Below, in pieces: positions 1 through 13,933 of a DNA stretch of 64,000 bases (position 1 is the stretch's first letter; every line of letters begins with the position of its first letter). The notes under the pieces were generated by a model. The model was given only the letters and a program-made list of their open reading frames with translations, did not search any database and was not told the DNA's origin. The stretch is taken from assembly GCF_017654505.1 (NCBI RefSeq), contig NC_054571.1, forward strand, positions 4,620,041 to 4,684,040. The letters run 5' to 3'. A program made the position numbers and the translations under genes. Source of the stretch: Polyodon spathula (Eukaryota > Chordata > Actinopteri > Acipenseriformes > Polyodontidae).

Positions 1-296
1 TCAAAAAGCTCTGCAAATGTCTGTGATATTCTTTGAACACTGGATGCAGAAGCAGCTATCTCCTTTGTTATGTCCGTGTTGTCTCTGTATTGCATGGGCC
101 TATGAGATACGCCCTTTTCTCGGTTTCATTCGTCTCCTATCAGTCTCACTCGGCCATTGAAAGGTTTTCTTGGCTTTTTCCGGAGAACTGGAAAGGGAAC
201 ATTGTAATGTCATACAATAGGACATAGGATCGCAAAGGGGTAAAGAACAAAAAGAAAAGCAATTGTTAACCAGTAAAGCAAACTTATCTGCCTCAA

Positions 297-1165
297 TCAT
301 TATGACTGCATCTTACTGGGTCTCAAAGATCTGCTGGACGCCTGAAGCCTGGCAGGGTGTAACAGACCATGTTGTGTCTTTACATTGCCATAAACAGCCC
401 GACGTCTTGATACTTCCACACTGAAGTCAGGGAATATGTAGACTCGTTTCCCCTGGAAAGTAAGAGGCCCCTTCTATCTGGCAAGATGTAGTATCTGCTC
501 CTTGGTTTTGTAGTGATGATACCTTACGACCATGGGCCGCGGTCTTTCTCTGGGTCAAGGTCTAGGAGCAAGGGAGCGGTGTGCTCTGTCGATCACGGGG
601 GGTCAGTCGAACTTTTCTTTTCTAAGAACTTTGAGTGAGAAAAAACACTGAGATGAAGGCTGTGAGTTTTGGTGCCTCAGCCCCGTCTGCAATTCCAATT
701 ATACAGAAGTTCTGTCTCCGACTTCTGCATTCTAAGTCGTCAACTTTGTATTTCAGTGTATTGTTTTCAGCAGATAAATTTGTACATAGAGCGCAGAGAC
801 CCTGGCATTCTATATCGTTTATAGACTTTTCCATCCCCTGAAGACGATTGTTGTATGTCGCAAGTGTAGCTTGCAGATTGCACATTGATGGTCGAGTTTC
901 GGTTCTGAATGGAGTGAATCTTCATGACTGCTGATATGAGCGAGGCCATGCTCTGGCCTTTGCCATTTTGTGCAGCTGTTGCAGCGTTTTCTCCAGACTG
1001 GGTTGATTCGAGCTGTGAAGAGTCTGTCTGTTGCAGTCGTTTATTTTTTGGCTTGGACGTAACGATGTACTTTCGGAAACAGTATAAAGCAAATTTTACG
1101 TTTACAAAGAAATAAAAATGGCAGTTTAGGCGAGTTAAATGAGTGGATGTGCAGGAGCTCCTCAA
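297..1165 (-). pseudogene. L1-like LINE ORF1 relic
   Basis: On the minus strand, three fragments in different frames line up like an L1 ORF1 protein. A Gln/Ser-rich N-terminal piece comes first. A coiled-coil piece follows, with NNTLKYKVDDLECRSRRQNF and then IIGIADGAEAP, which corresponds to the LENRSRRNNLRIxGIPE signature at the start of the RNA-recognition domain. A C-terminal piece reads VVRYHHYKTKEQILHLAR, stop, KGPLTFQGKRVYIFPDFS and LLHPARLQ. Frameshifts and an in-frame stop make it dead. The protein normally binds LINE RNA. No ORF2 is visible next to it. Confidence 0.72.
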
Positions 1166-1542
1166 AGGACTACTTGGCCGGCATGCTCAACACTGCCCCT
1201 TATTTTCTAACTTATCACACATAAAGCACTGCTTCAAAAAATGAAAAACTATAATAAAATAAACATTTCAAAAGAAACTAGTGTGTAAACAGGTATACAG
1301 TATGTACATACAAAACTGTAAAAAATTTTTTTTACGAAAGTACATGTTTTCTCTTGCATATGTCAGTCGGTGCAGCACTGAATCTAGGTTGAGCTGCTGA
1401 AGCCAGTTTTCTGATTGAAATGTTTCTGCTGAAGCACTGTGGCTTCAAGATGAAATCTCTCCTACTGATATTTTCCCTGCTGCATTCCTTGTACAAAACA
1501 AAGGCATTGATGGCTGCCAGGTCCAATAGAGATAACAACAGG

Positions 1543-1544
<2 letters not shown>

Positions 1545-1582
<38 letters not shown>
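1545..1582. repeat. (TA)n microsatellite
   Basis: Pure alternating TA, about 19 repeats. Confidence 0.95.
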
Positions 1583-1586
<4 letters not shown>

Positions 1587-2413
1587 GGTTATATTACAAA
1601 TAAAAACACGTATTGTAAAATGCAGTCAATATGACTGCTTTGGCGGTTCTAGGTGGGCAGGATTATAACTTCCTTATTTTTGCAATCCTGCCTTTGAAAT
1701 GCTGTCAGGGCATTTAATACATGTATTAAGGAAATGCCATAAACGGACAACCACATATCTTTCAGACACGCAGGGTAATTTAAACGTGAAACCCTCACAC
1801 CATCAAAATGACTGCCGTGGTGGTTCTAGTGTTAAATAAACTCAACATTGTTATTCTTTTAAAATTCAATACATTTAATAATAATATGACAAAATTATGA
1901 CAAACATCGAAATTTCAGCAATACTGAGAACGTTATTATTTTACATATTGCAGAATGCGGACGTTTAGCCAATTCAATAGGAATTTGATATTATCTTGAA
2001 GTACCAACATTCTAACACAAGGAGGTGGTGGTACGCATGGTCCAGAGTGTGTGTGTGAGTCTATGAACATTCTCACGCAAACTTCTGTGTCTATAAATCA
2101 CATACCATCTGTTTGTATGCATGGTTTAGAAGTGAATACTTGCGCATGCACGAATATATAACTATAGGCCCTGGATTCTTTAGGAACCAGCTTGACAAAG
2201 TTCTAAGTTCACTCAGCTACTAAGAACTGGGTGTGCTTAGATGGGCCGAATGACCTTCTCTAGTTTGTATCTGCTTATGGTGTTCCTGACGCAGAGAGTC
2301 AATGTTTTCCAAACCATTTTACCTGTCCTTGTTTAAAATGGAGTCTCTTAAGCATCAACCATGTCCATCTGCATGTCTGTGCCATTCTATAAGATGAACA
2401 TGACACACGTTAA

Positions 2414-2656
<243 letters not shown>

Positions 2657-3142
2657 TAAGAGAGACTGTTCTTATACTAAAGCTAGGCGTTGGTTAGAAA
2701 TAGCCATGTCTGCTGTAAGTGGCTACTCATTTAACAAATGGGTACAAAGTGCATAGCAGAAGGGCCACTAGAATCAGCACGTTCATGCATTTTAAACTGA
2801 AATTTATACTTATGTAGAGTATAAAATCCATATTCTGCATGTGATCGGCCACATTTTCCAGGTGGTACATTCCAGTAGTATGTATAATACAAGTATGTAG
2901 TATACTGGTAGAAAGCATGAGAGGTTCATTGAGTTTCTTTTGGTTAAACTGGATTTCTGTCCATAAATTATGTGCTAAAGACTGATTCTCAGCATTAAGC
3001 AAATGATCAAAGTTTCATGTAAACAGGTTTAAAGGAATGGCTTCCATATCATGCAAAATATTTTGTGTTCCACACTCATATTCAGCTTATAGCAATATGC
3101 AGAACTAAGCAAGTGTAAACATACTGAGTGTAACGTACAGGA

Positions 3143-3382
3143 GGCAGTGTGATCCATTGGTTAAAGTCGAGGGCTTGTAACCAGAAGGTCCTGGTTCAAA
3201 TCCCACCTCTACCACTGTGTGACCCTGAGCAAGTCACTTAACCTCCTTGTGCTCCATCCTGCAGATGAGATCTTAAATCTATATCTATTGTAAGTGACTC
3301 TGTGTATAATTCACAGTTCACTGCCTACCTCTGTGACGGTGGTCCACTATGAAAGGCTCTATATAAAGATGTTTATTATTAT
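3143..3382 (+). mobile_element. tRNA-derived SINE
   Basis: The 5' part has a pol III A-box-like segment (GATCCATTGGTTAAAGT) and a B box (GGTTCAAATCCCACC) about 35 bases apart. It is followed by the common fish core ACCCTGAGCAAGTCACTTAA and a 3' end AAAGGCTCTATATAAA then (TTA)n. That 3' tail is shared with LINE-type elements and recurs at about 17970, as expected for a SINE borrowing LINE machinery. Confidence 0.75.
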
Positions 3383-3906
3383 GTCTGTATTTATGTTGCA
3401 CTTGCTCATTGCATGGGACCAGTTTAATGGTGGTAGCTGTATGACAACTTTTAAAATGAGGATGTGAAGACTGAAACAGAAAACAATAAACAAAGTGAAT
3501 CTAAAAAAGAATATATTTGTAAGTGTAAAATGCTGGTATTTCATATTTGTACCAGGTTCTTTTTTAAACAGCTCACTCTCTTCAGAAACCTAGAATATTT
3601 ATAAATTCCAATGTAAATTCTCTTTTTGAAAAAGCTGAGAGCTTCTCTTTCTTCTAATCCAGCCAGTTGAAGTATGATAGCGGCTACAATCAATATGTTG
3701 TCTGTCTCGAACTAGTGGAGAACTGAACAGTAACAGAAGTACACCCAGTAGTTCAATATACCGCAATATGTGTGAGTGTGTGTGTGTGTATATAATCAAT
3801 TGCTTCAAACACTTATCTTAAAATGCCTAAATCAGTGGAGGGCTTGCTTGTTGTTGGATTGTATTCCACCCAATAAAATATAGTGCCTATAGGAAGTATT
3901 CACCTA

Positions 3907-3932
3907 CCCCCCCCCCCCCCCCCCCCCCCCCC
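3907..3932. repeat. poly-C tract
   Basis: About 26 consecutive C inside the left end of the Tc1 element, followed by a T-rich run. Prone to assembly error. Confidence 0.9.
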
Positions 3933-4227
3933 GTTTCCATTTTTTTTTTTAATTTGATTTACACAACCTACTCAACACTTTCAATGTGTGAAAAAATGGG
4001 AGGGGGGAGGGGGGGTTGGGGAATGAATTAAAAATAAAAACCTGAAAAGTCTTCATTGGCTAAATATTCACCCTCTTTGCTATGGCAAACCTAAATAAGC
4101 TCAACACAATAAGTTAAATGGACTCCATCTGTGTGCAAATAAAGTGATTTTCATGATTTCAGATTAAATACACCTGTCTGTGTAAGGTCCCATGGTTGAG
4201 TAGTGCGTTCAAAGCAAAGATACTACC

Positions 4228-5171
4228 ATGAAGACCAAGGAGCATTCAAAACAACTCTGGGATAAAGTTGTGGAAAGGCACAGATCAGGGGAGGAGTATA
4301 AAAAGATTTCAGAGGCATTGAATATCCTTTGGAGCACAGTCAAGTCGATCATTAAGATGTGGAAGGTATACGACACCACCTAGAATCTGCTTAGAGCAGG
4401 CCGTCCTCCCAAACTGAGCAGCCGGGTAAGAAGGGCATTTGTCAGAGAAGCCACCAAGAGGCCAATGACAACTCTGAAAGACCTACAGCGTTCCATGGCT
4501 GAGATGGGAGAAACTGCCCATGTGTCAAATCTGGCCTGTATGGAAGAGTGGCAAGAAGGAAGTCATTTCTAAAAAATGCCCATGTAAAATCCCACTTGGA
4601 ATTTGCGAAAAGGCATGTTGGAGACTCTGAAAAGATGTGGTCCGATGAAACAAAAATTGAACTATTTGGCCTAAATGCAAAGCGTTATGTTTGGCGCAAA
4701 CCCAACACAGCACATCACCCCGGTAACACCATCCCTACTGTGAAGCATGGTGGTGACAGCATCATGCTATGGGGATGCTTTTCATCAGAGCTGGGAATGT
4801 ATGGAGCTAAATACAGGTAAATCATTGAGGAAAACCTGCTTCAGTCTGCAAAAGACCTAAGGCTGGGATGGAGATTCACCTTTCAGCAGGACATTGACCC
4901 CAGGCACATAGCCAAAGAGACACTGGAGTGGCTACAAAACAAGAAATTGAATGTCCTGGAGTGGCTCAGTCAAAACCCGGACTTGAATCCGATTGAGAAT
5001 CTGTGGCAAGACTTGAAGATTGCTGTCTACCGACGATCTCCATCCAGCTTGACAGAGCTTGAACAATTTTGCCAAGAAGAATGGTTGAAACCTGGTAGAG
5101 ACTTATCCCAAAAGACTCATAGCTGTAATTGCTGCCAAAGGTGGTTCTACCAAGTATTGACTCAGGGGTGA
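4228..5171 (+). pseudogene. Tc1-like transposase pseudogene
   Basis: It starts at an ATG with MKTKEHSKQLWDKVVERH and an HTH-like segment (EEYKKISEALN..STVKSIIK), followed by the GRPPKLS hinge. Catalytic-domain pieces follow in changing frames: [11 protein letters not shown] (first Asp), QQDIDPRHIAKETLEWL (second Asp; the usual Asn after it is Ile) and QNPDLNPIENLWQDLK (Glu of the DD34E triad). In-frame stops, for example at 4381 and about 4570, plus frameshifts make it non-functional. Confidence 0.9.
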
Positions 5172-6394
5172 ATTCTTATCTAACCAAGACATTTCAGTTT
5201 TTTTTTTCTTTTTCATTAACTGTTGTTTCACAATAAAAATTATCTTGCCTTTTCAAAGTGTTAAGTAGGTTGTGCAAATCAAAGGGAAAAAAAATCTCAT
5301 TTAAATGCATCAAGATTTCAGGTTGTAGCACAACAAACTGTGAAAACGTCCAAGGGGGGTGAATACTTCCTGTAGGAACTGTATATTTATATATGTACTC
5401 GTTTTAAAGTAGCTAATAACAAAAAAAAAACAAGAATCGACATCCATTCACTATGTGCATGTAGGTCTCTGTGTGCCATTTTGAAATAAACACGCCACAG
5501 CAAACATGGGGTTTCATCAAACACACGGGAAGCTGTTCGCATCCATTGTTTCCAGGAAGTCTTGCATAACACTCCTGAGAAAGTGAAACAGTAAGATACT
5601 TCCTGAGCGTAAGGCATGGAAAGTGAGCTGTCTTTAACCTTGTGCAGTGCCAGATTAACAGATTGTTTCATAGCACTAATCTAGGGTTTCCAATGTACCT
5701 CTAGGGAAAGTGCTGATCTGGGAATGTGAAACAAGATGTTAATATTTTTATGAAAATCCATGTTTGCTATAAATTGTGTTTCTTTCAAAACTGTATAATT
5801 GAGACATTTATTGAACACAAGAGCTCATACATAAGATATATGCACTTTTTTGGACAGTGACAACCATATTAATGGATACATTTTATATGTATATACATTT
5901 TAGACATTTGGAACAGTAGGGTGTAGGTCATGGTGATATTTTTATTAAAAAAAACTGTATTTGACGCACATTATTCATGTAGGTTGTAAAATACATATGG
6001 CTGAACTGGTACACTGTTATAGAGATGTACTGAATAAACAAAACTGCCACTTATTTCAATACATAAAATGTGTTTGCCTAGTGATGTGTTACTGGGAAGA
6101 ATCAAGACAAACAGAAGACAGATGGAAGAGCAAGGGTTTAGTGAACAATCTGATGAATTCTGAGGCTGTTTGTCTCTTAATATCTCCAGAGTTTGAGCAA
6201 TGGTGTACAGCACAGTTTGCATTGTTAACCAGGCCTGACACTTTCTGGGACCAAATTTATCAACAGTGATTGCAGCTAACAAAACCGTTCCATAACTCTT
6301 ACGGGTTGTGCTCTTCCATTCGTTACAGAAGTCTCAAATTTCCAGTTTTTAACTGTTTTTTAACTTAATGTTAAAGTAAACTTGTTTTTGTATT

Positions 6395-6690
6395 TTAAAA
6401 CATGACAGATGGTACTACACTTGGTTAAAGAAATCTCTGTTTGCAAGCCATGCTTTCCATTAGTGTTGCATTTCCTTAGTCTTTCACCTGAAGGGTGAAA
6501 TTGTTCCCACCCCTTCACTGGCTTCTTTCCTGTTATTAACTAACCAGCTGTTTCCCCTATGCTGGGGTGAAATGACCCAGGAAGTGCAATCAGATAACCT
6601 GAAAATTAGGCATAGAAACTGAGTTTCCTTTAACCTAAAATAGTGCCAGATATAGTGTTTTAAAATGAAAATACCTGTGTGCTATAACAT
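6395..6690 (+). repeat. dispersed repeat family, copy 1
   Basis: This segment (containing GGGTGAAATGACCCAGGAAG and TAACCTAAAATAGTGCCAGA) recurs in inverse orientation at about 47015-47205. Partial copies lie at 25437-25560 and about 31400-31441, and a diverged half copy at about 5630-5810. It is probably a non-autonomous DNA transposon. No coding capacity is seen. Confidence 0.6.
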
Positions 6691-8909
6691 GTGTTATTTT
6701 CAAAACTGCATATTTGAGACCTTTGTAGTTAATGTAAGTGCAACATGGCCAAGATCCCTGGAATTATATTGTTGACTATGATTACTTTAAATAATATTAA
6801 GAGATATATTGTATCACAAGTGAAATGTATTTGCCAGTCATTGGCTCATAAAGGACAAGGGCAAAGAAATAACAGTCTGTTTGGCTGAGAAGAAAAGATA
6901 GTTCTCAGGAGACATTTCAAATAGTTATGTTGAGATCACCACCTTCTCACATTCCTGACATTTTGTCAGTTTTAAGCATTATATAACGGTTTGTTATGTT
7001 GAGATGACAAGATAAACCAGGTTTAGAAGAAACAGCTGAAAATGCTTTGGAGATAGACTTAGAGGAGATGGTAGGAGATACAGAGAGTGGCGAGGGTATA
7101 GAATGGGCTGCCTAGTTATGCTGTTGAGGTAGAATCACTGGAATCACTTTGAGAACAAGCAGCTACTAGGACCCAGGCCAGCATAGATGAGCCTCTTGTT
7201 TGTACATTTTCCTATAATAAATGCACTGTCCTCAGTGACGCACAGTACATTTCAGATCCTGTTATCTTGTGCTGAAACAATATAGAACATCACAAAGAGT
7301 TCATTAACATTAAGATTCGCTGAGCCGAATGCTTGATTCGGTTGAAGTCAAACTCACTTTCTTATTAAAAAACAGGACCTTAAAACAAGACCAAAGCAAG
7401 AGCAAAGCATCATAGCTACAGTGTAACTAGACTGATCTCAGATCCACTTGGAAACTGTGATCTCATCGTACACTGCACCCGTCCTCTGGAGTTCAAAGGC
7501 CAGCCTTGCAGGTGCATGTGACCAAGCTTCTGGACGGCAGGCTCTGCTGTAGCGCTGAGGAACAACAGACTTTGTCAGTTCTGCCTCGCTAACCCAAGGG
7601 AGCTCCAGAGCCAATGCAATGCTCCCTCCGCAATTACCAACGAAGACCGGAGACTTTGCAAAGAACCTGCACTCCCCTGACTGTAAGACTCACCCTGCAC
7701 ACCACGTGGTCATGCTTTTACCAGGTCACCCACTTGGACACCCCTTGCTTAGTTATTCGAATGCAGTGCATGAGGCGTGAGGTGATGGTACAGTGGGAGA
7801 GGCATGTTCCTACCCCCGCACTACAGATTACAGCATGCCGACTGTCCTGACAGTGCCGCAGGAAGCAAAGGGGAATCTTCTGAAAACTCATCCAGCAGCA
7901 CCTCATTACTGCTGCCACCAAGTGGCAGAAGAAAATGAAAAAGTTCATTAAAATAACATTAGGGGCTGCTATCGACTTCAAGTAAGTGCTTTTGAAAGAC
8001 AAAATCCTAAAGGATTTTATTGATTTTTAAAAAAGAAACACATTTTCATTGAATGTTATTTATTTTTGGTTTCTGCCCAGGTGATGTTACAGTGTGAAGT
8101 GACATGTGTGGGTATCAGGATAATATCTTTGTTATCAGTGTCGCCTATGTTCCTAATGTACGGTATAATTTCAGGACGTGCCAGACTGTATTTGTAGTGT
8201 AACATTAGCTTACAGTCATGTAATAATGATGAATGATGAATGGGAAGAAATTATAATAGGTTGGATAATATTGGGTGAAGGCGTTTGCTAAATAAATACA
8301 TAAATAATAATAATAATAATAATAATAGTAATAATTAATATATTTATGCTTGTCTATTGTTTTTATTTGCATTTCATCTTGTATTATTAATAGCACATGT
8401 GGCTAAACTGTTGCTGCGCGTGGGGATCCTCCACCTACAATTACAAGTCAGATAAAAACGCATTTTTTTAAAAAGCCAGAGCTTTATGCTCAAGCCACAA
8501 CATTCAGTGTTAATGAAAATGTATGATTGGTTGCTGTCGGATTACCCTTTATAAAAGCAATGTGTCGTAGTATAAATGACACATCGCACCAACTTAAATT
8601 GTGCTTGCAATTGTGACGGAAGACTTTGCGTCACTGCATTCGTAACTTGCAGATCCCACTGTAATATGCAAATATCTGATATTAAAGTCAAGGCTGGGAA
8701 TGCCATCGCTTCCCTTTGTACATCTATATGGCGTGTGAGCACCACAAACACTACTACAGGCTTGGCATTGATTATACGTGGTGTACATGAGTGGGTCATG
8801 GAGTACCTGTATATACATGTCTGATGTACTCATACCGTATTCCTTCATTATTTGAAGCTCTCTCTCTCTACTGATTAGTATATTTGTGAGATCTGAGCCC
8901 TATTTGAGG

Positions 8910-9701
8910 TGGGTACTGTATGTCTTGTGTATTAAAGAGGAGGCTGGTCTTCTCCGATGGGAGTGCTACTGTATGTCTTGTGTATTAAAGAGGAGACTGG
9001 TCTTCTCCGATGGGAGTGCTGCTGTATGTCTTGTGTATTAAAGAGGAGACTGGTCTTCTCCGATGGGAGTGCTACTGTATGTCTTGTATAGTAAAGAGGA
9101 GGCTGGTCTTCTCCGATGGGAGTGCTACTGTATGTCTTGTGTATTAAAGAGGAGACTGGTCTTCTCCGATGGGAGTGCTACTGTATGTCTTGTATAGTAA
9201 AGAGGAGGCTGGTCTTCTCCGATGGGAGTGCTACTGTATGTCTTGTGTATTAAAGAGGAGGCTGGTCTTCTCCGATGGGAGTGCTACTGTATGTCTTGTG
9301 TATTAAAGAGGAGACTGGTCTTCTCCGATGGGAGTGCTACTGTATGTCTTGTATAGTAAAGAGGAGGCTGGTCTTCTCTGATGGGAGTGGTACTGCATGT
9401 CTTGTGTATTAAAGAGGAGGCTGGTCTTCTCCGATGGGAGTGCTGTCTGCATGTCTTGTGGGAGTATTAAAGAGGAGGCTGGTCTTCTCCGATGGGAGTG
9501 GTACTGCATGTCTTGTGTATTAAAGAGGAGGCTGGTCTTCTCCGATGGGAGTGGTACTGCATGTCTTGTGTATTAAAGAGGAGGCTGGTCTTCTCCGATG
9601 GGAGTGCTACTGTATGTCTTGTGTATTAAAGAGGAGACTGGTCTTCTCCGATGGGAGTGCTACTGCATGTCTTGTATATTAAAGAGGAGACTGGTCTTCT
9701 C
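8910..9701. repeat. 53-bp minisatellite, ~15 copies
   Basis: The unit contains TGTATGTCTTGTGTATTAAA followed by GAGGAGACTGGTCTTCTCC. Units alternate between GAGACTGG/GAGGCTGG and TGTATTAA/TATAGTAA variants. The second half is a short imperfect palindrome (GGAGAC..TCTTCTCC). Confidence 0.95.
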
Positions 9702-9948
9702 CAGATCGGAGTTCCCCCATGGGTGGCAGGGCTATTTTAAGTGCAGTGACTAGCAGCAGAAGGCTGTCTGGTTGGCACTAATTGCTCCTGTTGGGTTTGC
9801 AGGAGTAAGTAGCGGAGGGTGGGGGATCCTGCCAAGAGGTGCCCGCTGGGGTCTGCGATGATGTCATCAGCCCCCCAGACGAGCCTGTTTGTGCAGTGAC
9901 AGGGGACTGAGGTATCTTAGTTTATCTCTTAAAGAGGGTGTATAGGTC

Positions 9949-10024
<76 letters not shown>
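9949..10024. repeat. (TA)n microsatellite with (TATG)n end
   Basis: Long alternating TA followed by about five TATG units. Confidence 0.95.
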
Positions 10025-10036
<12 letters not shown>

Positions 10037-10488
10037 GTATGTAGATAAATACAGTACGCTACCTCTATACATAAAGATCCACAGCAGCCCATAGCATTAC
10101 CAGCAAAGTAAACACAATGGATTTTGAACACATTTTTGTCTTGTTGTCTGTCCTGTAAAGACATGGTACTATGGCACTAAGATGGATGTATTTAGAATCT
10201 GTGTATTTAGAACTCCACTACCTATTCTACACACAGTAAAATGCTCGGTCCAATGGTGTGCTACCAATATGTAATGAGAAGCATCAATGTAAAGATCCTT
10301 CTCAGTCTGTGTTATATATTAAGCAGGTGCTGCCTGTAAATAGTATTTTAAACACATACATTGTGTTGGATTCTTGGTTGAGAGCAGAGCTATAGTTACA
10401 GACGGCAATGCTGCTCCAGCTGAATGGAATGGTTATAGTTAATACAGTGTCTCTGATTTATTATAATAATGAACTCTTTATAAATCAC

Positions 10489-10672
10489 AAAAGAACAAAG
10501 CTTGAGCTCTGGAACTTCCATTTATTAAAAGAACAAAGCTTGAGCTCTGGAACTTCCATTTATTAAAAGAACAAAGCTTGAGCTCTGGAACTTCCATTTA
10601 TTAAAAGAACAATGCTTGAGCTCTGGAACTTCCATTTATTAAAAGAACAATGCTTGAGCTCTGGAACTTCCA
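10489..10672. repeat. 38-bp minisatellite, 5 copies
   Basis: The unit contains AGAACAAAGCTTGAGCTCTG and GAACTTCCATTTATTAA, five copies spaced exactly 38 bases. The last two carry AAT in place of AAG. Confidence 0.95.
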
Positions 10673-12036
10673 TTGATTACTATTAGTGTTGACAGGGTGG
10701 TATCTCTACACAAGATAAGAAGCACTTCATTAACAGAACACAAGTCGTATATACTATTTCTACATTTGCAGTTTCACACCCAATTATATTAACATTTACA
10801 CCAAATCAGAATATCCAGGGTGCTTGCTGTATTTGTTCATTAACCAGGCAGCAGCAACAGTGTTGAGCAGTTTGTTTGTAGTCTGTTTGTTGACATTCCC
10901 CATTGGTGGTTTCAGCTGTAGAGACGCTAGCTTCCTCTCCCTTGAAACCTGCTTTCCAAAACACGAGTAAGGGAACCAAACAGGTGCACCTGTGCTGCTG
11001 CTGTATACACCCCAGGAAGGAGTGCTAGCCAAGCCTCTCCAATCAATTCTTACCACTCATTGAAGGGGGGGGCGGGAATGAACTGGGACACATTGACATA
11101 TAGCAGCATACTTGCCTTCTTAAAATTATTATATTATATTATATTTCTCCTATTATTATATTAATTTTTATAAGTTGTGTATTAGAAATCAATGACCACT
11201 GTAAAACGCCTCTAAAAGTTTACCACAGCAACTCTGCAAACCCCCCCCCCCCCCCCCCCCCATGCTTTTCCATTGGTTATAGCATGCACTTACCACAGTT
11301 TATCAGGATGCGGGGCTGCTGGTTATTGCTAGGGTCAACAAAAGCAACACGGGAGGAGATAGGAAAGCTGGGACCATTACAGTCAAGACTAAAAATGCAC
11401 TTTTATAAAATGGCTTTCTTATCTTAGTGGGTAGTAATGTAGCTTTACAATTGGGGCTTATTTATTATGTGTATACTGTTATTTAAATGGTCTGTTTATA
11501 GCAGTTGTATGTGTGACATGCTATACAAATGTATTGTGGTTTTTCTGCTATGTACTGCACAGTGCTTTGCGATACTTTTGTATAAAAAGCGCTACATAAA
11601 TGCAATAAATAAATTAATAAATAAACCCCAGGTAGGTGGCTGATGCAGTCTGGATGGATTCCCTGGTGCTGTTAAATGCTCTAACAGTGTGTGGCTTATA
11701 CCCACAGAATAAAGGATGATCAACCAACCCATACAAGTTTGTATCGGCCAGGCCTGTCTATTACATCCCTGAAGTGAAGAAATCATGGTGACTTGTTTAA
11801 GAACAGCTCTCTCTGTATATACAATGTTATTTTGAAACTTGGATTTATATGGCTATAAAATCAATTTTTTTTGTCCCAGTGGTGGATGGTATTTCTCGAT
11901 TTTAGTTTCAATTTCTTGTTTTGCACTGCAAAAAAAAATCAACTTGACAAAAAAAGAAACTCAAATCAAGAAATAGTGTCTGCCACAAGGGCAAAATAGC
12001 AAGGTTATATGTTTTAATAAAATGTATATATAATAA

Positions 12037-12046
12037 TGTGTGTGTT

Positions 12047-12131
<85 letters not shown>
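12037..12131. repeat. (TG)n/(TA)n microsatellite
   Basis: About 38 TG repeats running into TA repeats. Confidence 0.95.
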
Positions 12132-13018
12132 TTTTTAAAATGTATATTATTATTATTAAATTTATTATTATTAATAATAATTATTATTTTTATTGATCTT
12201 CAGTGCAGCAATAGTTATGTGCACATGCAGAACCCGTTTTTTGGCTTGTCACATGCTTGTTCACTGTTCTCTGTATTTTAACAATAAAAAAACAGCATCT
12301 CCTGCATGTTACTTTAACGTTTTTAGTACATTAGCCAAATTTAACTAAATCGAACTACTCTTGAGCCATACATGCATCAAGAGCCATCCGCTGGACAGCC
12401 CCTGGTTATAAATATATTAAACCCAGAATAAGTCAACCCATAACTATACCAAAACACCCAAAGTTAAGGTCAAGTATGCTCTCATCTCCATATACTGCAG
12501 AATTAAGGCCTGTTTCACAGTCCAGATTAATGAATTGCTTGCAGACTAGATAGAAAATTCAATACATGTGTAGCAACAAAGAAAAAGAAAGCGTTCTCCA
12601 GGCTGTCAACAGAAACTGCGTCTTTCTTATGTTCTCAGTCTCTGTCTCCATTCTGACAGTGAAGATATAAAAAGCACAAAGGAAGGCGCAGTAGACAAAG
12701 GTCCTCCCAGCTTCACTGCTTTGTGTGACACAACAGAGGGAGGCGAGCGGAACATGTGATTGACAAACGGCTGGAAGAATCCAATTAAGAGGCTTTGTTT
12801 TAAGGCTAGACTTTGATTATGTAGTGACATTCCTAACTTTGTAAAACCAGCTTCTTTTATTCTGCGTTTTCTTTTCTCTCCACTTTTGTTTAGCCCTGGC
12901 GCTGCTGATGACATATTCAGTTTTTGGTCTGTTCAGATCTCAGAAAGATAAAGTAAACAGCAGGCCTGGTCAGTGCTGTGTTTCTTCTTGGAATATGATC
13001 TGCTCAGATGCACTTAAA

Positions 13019-13044
13019 AATAATATATATATATTATATTAATA

Positions 13045-13106
<62 letters not shown>

Positions 13107-13108
13107 TT
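13019..13108. repeat. TA-rich microsatellite
   Basis: Alternating TA with interruptions that make it partly palindromic. Confidence 0.9.
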
Positions 13109-13386
13109 TGGTACCACAGTGAATTAATATATTGTATTATTGTGACCGTGAACACAAGCAAGTGGTCTTTGTAAGCTTTCTTCCCTAGCTCTAGTTTTTA
13201 GGTCAGTATATGTGATGTAGAAACAGCTTCTAATCACTTTTATAAACCACGCAGTGTGAATTTGTGTGTTTGTTTTTCCCTTTCTGTCGTCTTCAGAGCA
13301 GTGAAGTGAGGCCCGCTGCTTGTATCCTTGCCATTAATCAAGACACAATCTCTCTGACTGGAGCCCTTTACCCTGAGGGGCTGTGT

Positions 13387-13388
13387 AT

Positions 13389-13426
<38 letters not shown>

Positions 13427-13875
13427 ACGTCTGTATTCTGTAACAACTGCCTCTCCCATTTTCATGTAGGAGATCCAGCAATTTCTTTACAGTTTAGTGA
13501 CAATGTCAGCTTTTCCATTACTGCTCTCACTCTATCTCGTTCTCTGCCTGTCTGTCCTCTCATTTTTTGTCTATTGCTCCCCCTTCTCCATTTCCCTTAG
13601 CTCTTTCTCTTTCCTCTCTACCTCTCACCTCTTTCCTTCCTCGCCTTCCTTCTCTCTCCCCCTGCTATGTCATCTCTCCCTTTTTTAATTTTTTCCTCTC
13701 TTTTAATTTCTTCCCTACTGCTCTCTTGAACCTCTCCCTTTGCCCCCCCCCCAGCTCCCCCTCTTCTTCTCATCTCTAATATCCAGGGGTTAAATTGCGC
13801 AGTATCCCAGATCTGGTACCTTTTTGTCTGACAGATGAGAATTAAACAGTTTTCAAATGTTGAACCGTGTACAAA

Positions 13876-13931
<56 letters not shown>

Positions 13932-13933
13932 AA
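13387..13933. repeat. (GT)n, pyrimidine-rich tract and (GAAA)n
   Basis: A (GT)n run at about 13395-13424, a long C/T-rich stretch at 13505-13770, and about 15 GAAA units at about 13875-13935. No gene is seen; the open frames here are products of low complexity. Confidence 0.85.

Larger units (their letters stand above)
3881..5381 (+). mobile_element. Tc1-like DNA transposon, inactive
   Basis: The element is flanked by TA dinucleotides (3879-3880 and 5382-5383), the Tc1/mariner target duplication. The ends are inverted: TGCCTATAGGAAGTATTCAC on the left and GTGAATACTTCCTGTAGGA on the right. The length of about 1.5 kb is typical. It contains an expanded C tract near the left end and a broken transposase. 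Confidence 0.92.

Noticed and set aside
3143..3230. tRNA-like A and B boxes
   Set aside because: No full cloverleaf or acceptor stem; the sequence continues into a SINE core and LINE-like tail, so it is not a tRNA gene.
8910..9701. Regular direct repeats that could suggest a CRISPR array
   Set aside because: There are no unique spacers between the repeats, they are continuous tandem units, and the genome is eukaryotic.
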